DNA from: Myoxocephalus aenaeus
Lineage: Eukaryota; Chordata; Actinopteri; Perciformes; Cottidae
Length of the DNA: 64,000 nucleotides
Assembly: GCA_038501785.1 (NCBI GenBank)
Contig: JBAMJR010000053.1
Span: 6,629,001-6,693,000 of the forward strand
Reading direction: 5' to 3'
Position numbers and translations under genes: made by a program. The notes beneath the pieces are model-generated. The model saw only the letters and a program-made list of their open reading frames with translations. It was not told the origin of the DNA and made no database searches. Shown piece after piece: positions 57,476-64,000 of the stretch; within the stretch, counting starts at the first letter, position 1, and every line of letters starts with the position of its first letter.

Positions 57476-60400
57476 ATGAGCGGTTTGCCTCGTAGGATCA
57501 TCAAGGTACACTTTACACCAGCTATTGTTTATATATCATAATGACACCGTCTGTTTGGTATGGTTTGGTTCGTTTTGTGAGGATATGGACGTAGATTCAC
57601 TGCAATCCAACGCGAAGCCTGACGTTAGCGCGACTAGCACACTTAGCTCGTCTCTAGCTAGTTATCGAGCTAGCTCGCTGGTCCGCGGCTGCCAGTGTTT
57701 TGTTTGCCACTTCCGTTCAAACTGTGGTTTCATTTGTGCTAGAGTACATTAGTTGGAGTGCTTCAATTATAGTCTCCACATCACGGTGTTGCTAATTTGT
57801 AGTATGTATCAACACATTATGATATCTTATCCCTAGTCGCCATTTGAATGGATTCGCTGCGTTGGCTAAGCTAGCTTGGTTCACATGCGAGGAGGATGTG
57901 AACGCTGCCGCTGTGGCCTCGAAACATTGAAATGCTTGTGATCAGGCAGACGTGTTCGTATTGCTTCTAGGGTACAGATTGAAGACTATACGTGGGAATA
58001 CATTTAAGGCCAGTTGCGGTCTCTTCCGTCAAACCTCACCACCACTTCCCCGGGCCAGGCCCCGTCTGTGGGCGCAATCCGCCTGTTCCGCCACATCGAG
58101 CAAATGTTTCTTGGGGTTCGCAGGTTTTTCATCGCGAAAACACGACCCAAGCTTCCGTCAAGGAAACCTGCAGTTTGTTTTCGATTCGTAACGAAGACGT
58201 GGACAGGCTTTACTCCACGATGATTAACGCAGTTATTCTGTTGACTGCAGATGTGTTGGTGCACCTGCTTTACCAAATGCAGTAATATGTAAAACGGTCC
58301 ACTTCCTCCTTTTTGATTTCTGTTGATTGTCCCTTAGTGTCGCACACATCTTTATTGATTTGCAGTGAAACTCAGAGCAATCTAATTCCCATAATAATAA
58401 TAATAATAATAATAGTATACATTGTATAGGCCTACACGCCAGTCAAACAGTAATCATCTGCGTACTGAATTCTTGAAATCAAATGGATCTTTAAAAAACT
58501 TCGAGCTGTAACAGTCAATTAATCAATTAGCTAGATGATTGTCAGAAAATGACTCGACTATTTTGATAATGAATCAGCCCTTTAAATCAAATGCTAGAAA
58601 TGTACAGGCACAATTTCTAAACGTGATTATTTGCTGCTTTAGTATTATTTGCTAATATATGTATGGTTTGACAAAATCCAAGGAATTTGAAGAATTTACT
58701 CAGGATTCTTGAAATTTATGCACATACAAATAATTATAATATAATTAGTTGAATGATTGAGGAATTAATACATTTTGATGAATTGGAGGCGTTTGATTAA
58801 AGTGAGTCATTGTACAGTACGTCAGAATTTCTCCAGCCATCTTTTAGTTTGTGTTAAACAGAAGATTGTGGAATGTGGTTTTGTTTGTGGGCGAGTTTTG
58901 AAGTGTGTGTGTGACTAAACAAGGTGAAATTGTTCATCCCTATCCATTGTATCCTTGAAAGGCTACACCTACTCACAAATGTCAACAACAGTGTAATGTT
59001 TTTCTCATTCTGACCACACTCAGGAGACGCAGCGGTTGATGGCAGAGCCGGTTCCAGGGATCACGGCAATGCCAGATGAAGGGAACGCGCGCTACTTCCA
59101 TGTGATCATTGCAGGGCCTCAAGACTCTCCTTTTGAAGGAGGCACCTTTAAACTTGAACTATTTCTTCCAGAAGAGTATCCCATGGCAGCTCCCAAAGTG
59201 CGATTCATGACCAAAATCTACCACCCCAATGTTGACAAACTGGGAAGAATATGTCTAGACATTTTGAAAGGTAAGAAAACATGATGGTAATATTTTATTA
59301 CCACACTCGGAACGTTGCAGGATTTTAAAGTTGCATTTGTTTGTTTCCCCTCAAACAATAGCATTGGCACCAAAAACAAAAATAGTGTCATAAACGGTTA
59401 AAGTCACAATTAAAGGTTTTTGACGAGTCTGAGGAAGCTAATGGCTGTTAAAAATATTACCTATTTGCATTTAAATAGCACTGTTTAATTGAACATTTAG
59501 ACCGTTCTGTAAAATCCCGAATTATATTGTGGATATTCAGATAAAATATAGAAAAATAAAAAATCACATCAGCTGGCAAATATCAACTCAAACAAGTGGA
59601 GCAACAGCCTTACAGTAGTTTTCTATTATCAAGTAGCATTAGGAAACCGTGGATCTCAGCAAATCCTGCTCGACTTTAACTCTCATTCGTGATGGTTGCC
59701 ATCTGACACTGGCATGTTGTGACTGTATGGCCATCTTTACCCACTAATACCTGTGCCATATCACCCTGAAGTGTCCCTAGTTTTTTAACGCCATTTCTCT
59801 TTTTGCATATTTTTCTGAACTTCCATTCTTCCAGATAAGTGGTCCCCAGCCCTGCAGATCCGCACAGTGTTGCTATCCATCCAGGCGTTATTAAGTGCTC
59901 CCAATCCAGATGATCCCCTCGCAAACGATGTTGCAGAGCAGTGGAAGAAAAACGAAAGCAACGCCATTGAGACAGGTGAGGATTAGTTGATGGTCTTTTT
60001 CAACACTCATTAAAGCATGTACTGAACTATATTGCCACTGTCACAGATACCCAGTATGATTTTAAATGTGTCTGGTGGTGTTCTCATGAATGTGAAACAA
60101 CCCAGTCGGGGTCTTTGTGGTTTGGATCAAGTTGACAACATAATCTGGCTGTAAATACAGATAAATACGGCAGAAAGTAAGCAGATGAAATTTATGCAGT
60201 TTTTGTGTGTAAATCATCTGACTGGGATAACTGCTCATATATCAGAGCAACACAGTGCATTATAGACATTTCAGCTGCCGTTGAGAGTATCGAGTGCTGA
60301 CAGTTGTTTTTCCCGTGATCTCTGTTTGAGGTCCATGCTAAAGAAGCAGAGAGGCCAGACTTGATGGCAGTAAAGTATTTGTAGTTTATACATAGACAAT

Positions 60401-61319
60401 GCTAAACAAGACTTACTAACAAGAACCACATCTCAGATAATGTAATTGAGTAATAACAAAATTATTATTCAGTTTAAATACCAGGCTATGCAAAAACATC
60501 CACATGCAGTACTCAATCATAACATTTTGTTTGTTTTCAATTGTATGGTAGGTGTATATAGACATGTCTTCCAAAGGCTCTGTTGTAATCAGAACTTTGT
60601 TGAAACACTCAACCAAAACATCATTTGATTTAATCTAAATGTAATTAATGTTCACTGGCGAAGATTAAATGCTGCCGTTTTGATTGGGCTGCACTGTCAC
60701 CTGTCAATCAATCATCAGTTTAACCTGTACATTTTCTGTGACAAGTTCAGATTCCTTGTTTTTGTTTGACGTAAAGCTCAAAACCCAAAGATATTCCAGT
60801 TAGAATGACCAAAGAGCATTAGTTCCAGTAAACGTGAATAATTTCTGCTTCATTGTTTTTCTATGATCGAAAACCGAATACCTTTTTGGTGTTTGAACCA
60901 TTTAAGGAACAAAGCAAGTGCTCTGAATGTCAACTTGGGCTTTGAAAAATGTGTTTCTAAGAATTTACAGGCCAAGCAATTATTCAATAATAAAAGAATT
61001 GGTAGATTAATTGATAACGAATCTAATTCTTAGTTGATGATTGAACCAACATGGCATGTCTTGCTTTCTAAACTTTCGAAACAACAAATTGATTATTAAA
61101 ATGGTTGGTAATTCCTTTTCTTTGATTGTTTTGTATTTAGAAATACCGGGACATGTCCGTTGCTTTCGGTTTGATTGGGTAGTGCTGCACTCTCTGCAGC
61201 ACTTCCCTTATCTACAGTCCTGCACCATATCCTCCTCACCTCCACCACCATTTTGTCTTTCTGTCTCTCCCTCAGCCCGATCATGGACCAGGCTCTACGC
61301 GGGCAACACTGAAGTATAG
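57476..61319 (+). CDS. ube2n: Ubiquitin-conjugating enzyme E2 N (Ubc13)
   Basis: Four exons join in frame to 153 aa (human 152): 57476-57505, 59024-59270, 59835-59975 and 61276-61319. The E2 fold is nearly identical to human UBE2N, with MSGLPRRIIK, FHVIIAGPQDSPFEGGTFKL, the YHPN motif at His77-Asn79, catalytic Cys87 in GRICLDILK, and QIRTVLLSIQALLSAPNPDD. With a UEV partner (UBE2V1 or UBE2V2) it builds Lys63-linked ubiquitin chains used in DNA-damage tolerance and NF-kB signalling in nucleus and cytosol. The C-terminus differs from human, ending LYAGNTEV where human has LYAMNNI, and is one residue longer. The first coding exon has just ten codons. All introns are GT-AG. Confidence 0.97.
57506..59023 (+). 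other. ube2n intron 1
   Basis: 1.5-kb intron, CpG-richer at its 5' end (to about 58,220), probably as part of the promoter island. Four overlapping open frames at 57,950-58,285 are a by-product of this GC-rich stretch and resemble nothing I know. There is a short (ATA)n run near 58,391-58,415. Confidence 0.5.
59976..61275 (+). other. ube2n intron 3
   Basis: 1.3-kb AT-rich intron. Nothing else recognised. Confidence 0.5.
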
Positions 61320-64000
61320 AAGAACAGAGACGAGGCTTCTGAATGTGATCCACAAAATGTACTCCTATTCTGTCAACATTCAAATTTAACAGACACAAAA
61401 AAAAGAGAAAAAAAAGGAAGAGAAAAAAAGATAAGTCCAAATCTATTTGAAAGAAATGACAAGATTTACTGCTGCAGACCTCTGGGTGACTTATTTTCCT
61501 CTCTGAGGCGCGTTAAGTGTGTGTGTGTTAGCCTTTTTTTTCTGTGTTGCTATTTAAATGCATGGACCGAGAACGACACCCTCCCAAACTACAGTCTTAA
61601 AAGTAACATGCGATATGTTGTCCTAAACAAGGCACATACTGGTACGTTTGCAGAATATACATGCATTAAAGCTGTTCTTTTAACACATGCATTATTTGTC
61701 AACACATCTGTATGTCTTTTGTGAGAGATGACATGCTCGGTTCTTTCAACACTTTGTGTACAGCGGTCTCCCACTCGCAGTAAGCAGATGGAAAATATGA
61801 GTGAAGTTTGCCTTTATTCTTTTTAGGGAATGCGAAGAGTTTTGGGGAAATAGCCCTTACATTCAACAAGAAGGTTAGTTGGATTTCCACTCCTGTGTCT
61901 GTGCATACCAACACGTCACAACACTGAATATTTAGCTGGTGGTGCAGCTACTGTAGTTCAGCATCATCTCAAGAGCACATGGGGCACTTATAACTGAGCA
62001 GAGGGAAACTCTTTACAAAATGTTCATCGCACAGCAGCGACTATCTTGTTTATTTAATTGGACCAGGGCTCCACACAGGAAGTACGGACTCGTAAAGCTT
62101 CAAAAGACACTTTCTGTAACTGCAGCGCCAATCAAGTTTTATTTTAAAGAAGCGGTTATTGGACACTGAAAAAAACAAAACAAACACAGGGCTCTCAGAG
62201 CTGAGTCGAAACGTTTTCCTCCACAGACGACTGAGGGAGGTTGATTCCAACATTTTTAATGTACAATAAATTTAAAGACGCCCTGGCAATTGCTGTATAC
62301 CTGCTAAATTTGCCGGTAGATGATACACCGTACTGAACAGCCACGGCTAACCTTTAAAAGCATTTAGTCCATGGCTAGTGTGGCTCTGTGGCCCCAGCAG
62401 ATGTACTTTTATCTCTTCATCCTTTTCATCTTGGTCTTAGGGTCATAAAGACAGATTAGCGTGCGATTTAGAAGCTTGAGCCCAATTAGATGAGGATTGT
62501 GTAATTATTAATCCAAGATCTCATGATTTAATGTCATGTAATGTTATGTCAAGCGGTCTGTGGTTTCGGTGAAAGTTGGACACTTTGGGGAGGGTGAGCA
62601 GATTAGTTCCACGTGCTTAAAAAAAAAAAAAGCCATTCCCAACACATTCAGAAAGGTAGAAAGACACAAGCTGTTTATGCTAAAAAATGATCGCGCATGT
62701 TGTACCGGACTACTGAAATGTGTTGAAAATGCACCTTTTTTTTTAAAGGCTGTTGAGCTGTTTTTGTTTTTATTTTCCTTTTTTTTATTTTAACTGTCTG
62801 TCCATGCTATCTATGTTGCTTGTTCTCTATTTTATTTTCCGTGTTACTTTATTAAAAAAGGCATGTAACATAACCAAACTCGTATCATGACGATTCAAAA
62901 TAGTTTTCTTCTGGGTGTTTGTGAGAGATGAGGCGTTGGGTTGTCTTTAAAGGGAAAGTTCAGGCTTTTTGTTTTTAAGGCGTCGTCGTTGGTATCAAAG
63001 TTGTCTTTCGCCATGATTTTTCCGGAGTTGGTCTCCCTGCTTTTGCCCTTTCTATGATACTGATCTGTGATGATTATGCAAGTGAATTGATTGGGTCATT
63101 GTGGTGGCAAAAAAAATGATATTACAAATAAAAAGTATTAAAGATTAAAAGCTATTACAGTTTCTATCTCCTCGATTCCCTCAAAATTGCACACAGGACA
63201 CCGTTTTAAAGGATTAGTGGTTCGAGGGATCCACAACCTTAAGATGGTGGCTTCACCTCGTAACCAAGACCCTCCACGCTCATTGCCTCTAGGGCTCATC
63301 TGAGCGAGGACTGTTGCGTCATGTTGTAGGGCCCTTTTTTTTAATTATCGCAGGCTTGGTGTTTGCGTAGATCTGTTTGTCTCCCGTCCTCACCCAAAAT
63401 GATGAACTAACGGTTTCTAACTGCATTTGCTCGAGTCTGGAAGACGGAGCACAGCGCGCAACCTGGTAAATGTATTGTTCCCCTGAGGGAATCTAAACCA
63501 AGAAACAGTCACTCACAGGATTTTTTTTTTGCACATCAAGATCAAAATATCGAGATTAAATTCTGATTAATCAGCTCCCATGTGTAATAAAAGAAACGAA
63601 AAATAAGTTTTTATTAATTTCAGAACTAAATGGCTCTTCAAATACTCTAAATAAACTGAGTTGAGTAAGTAAGTAGAGGCGTGTCTGGTTCATGTGCCGT
63701 TTGTTCTCCCCTCTAGGAGAGAGGTCAAAGACTTAATTCATAGGTTGGCTGAGATATGAACTTTATACATTTTTGTTTCTCGTAATTTCACAGGAAATGT
63801 AATCACTACTTGTTACATTTAAGTACCACTAAATGTATAGCATTTGCATATTTTACTTTGAAAACCACCTACTAATGGAATTTTGCAATCACAATTCACA
63901 GGATTATACACACATTTGTGTTTTTCCTGCTATGGCAGGTCAATTGTAAGGCCATTGTGCCTTTTTCTCCTGCTGTTCCACAGAATTACACCAGATGGTG
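61320..64000 (+). other. ube2n 3' UTR and downstream sequence
   Basis: No further gene start is recognised before the window ends. Candidate poly(A) signals are AATAAA near 62,264, ATTAAA near 62,851 and AATAAA at 63,127-63,132. UBE2N genes commonly have long 3' UTRs, so the transcript may extend for 1-2 kb here. Confidence 0.4.
63127..63132 (+). terminator. Candidate distal poly(A) signal of ube2n
   Basis: AATAAA in an A-rich context about 1.8 kb past the stop codon. Nearer signals exist, so usage is uncertain. Confidence 0.35.

Noticed and set aside
57952..58285. Four overlapping frames in ube2n intron 1
   Set aside because: GC-rich promoter-island sequence. Frames on both strands, no family resemblance, and no splice context linking them to ube2n.

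Overview
This is a eukaryotic window, almost certainly from a teleost (probably percomorph) fish. The evidence is vertebrate genes split by GT-AG introns, proteins close to the human orthologues, long TA and TG microsatellites, and dense fish-type repeats: hAT, Tc1, Copia, L2/Rex-like LINE, a tRNA-derived SINE and MITE-like elements. There is no operon, CRISPR array or other prokaryotic feature.

Region 1 (1-13.2 kb) is repeat-rich with no intact gene. It holds a decayed retroviral-type pol remnant, several hAT elements with clean 8-bp target duplications, LINE pieces, a broken DUF4806-type gene with a hAT copy in its intron, and a truncated Ty1/copia element with a SINE inside its gag. Region 2 (13.6-17.1 kb) is a complete eight-exon sodium-coupled transporter close to the choline transporter SLC5A7. 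Region 3 (17.5-23.4 kb) is an inverted duplication of a dystroglycan-like exon around a spacer of unknown coding-like sequence, followed by two more TIR elements.

Region 4 (23.7-64 kb) is an ordinary gene block that I could reconstruct exon by exon with consistent reading frames: ints13 (asunder, minus, 16 coding exons, 701 aa), ano6 (plus, 20 coding exons, 916 aa, plus an alternative start giving 889 aa), pwp1 (plus, 15 exons, 494 aa), mrpl42 (plus, 5 exons, 142 aa) and ube2n (plus, 4 exons, 153 aa). All five human orthologues lie on chromosome 12, so this is a conserved linkage group with local order rearranged. The genes do not form one pathway. They are an Integrator subunit, a Ca-activated scramblase/channel, a ribosome-biogenesis WD40 protein, a mitoribosomal protein and the K63-ubiquitin E2.

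The most interesting signals are: (a) an alternative first exon of ano6 whose coding sequence contains the 3' splice site used by the upstream-start isoform; (b) a GC-AG intron in ano6; (c) the inverted dystroglycan-like duplication with a short template-switch footprint in its spacer; (d) an unidentified coding-like module present in two places, interrupted at one of them by an insertion-like block between 8-bp repeats; and (e) a Tc1 element folded head-to-head on itself. All assignments come from reading the sequence and recalled family knowledge. No database search was run.
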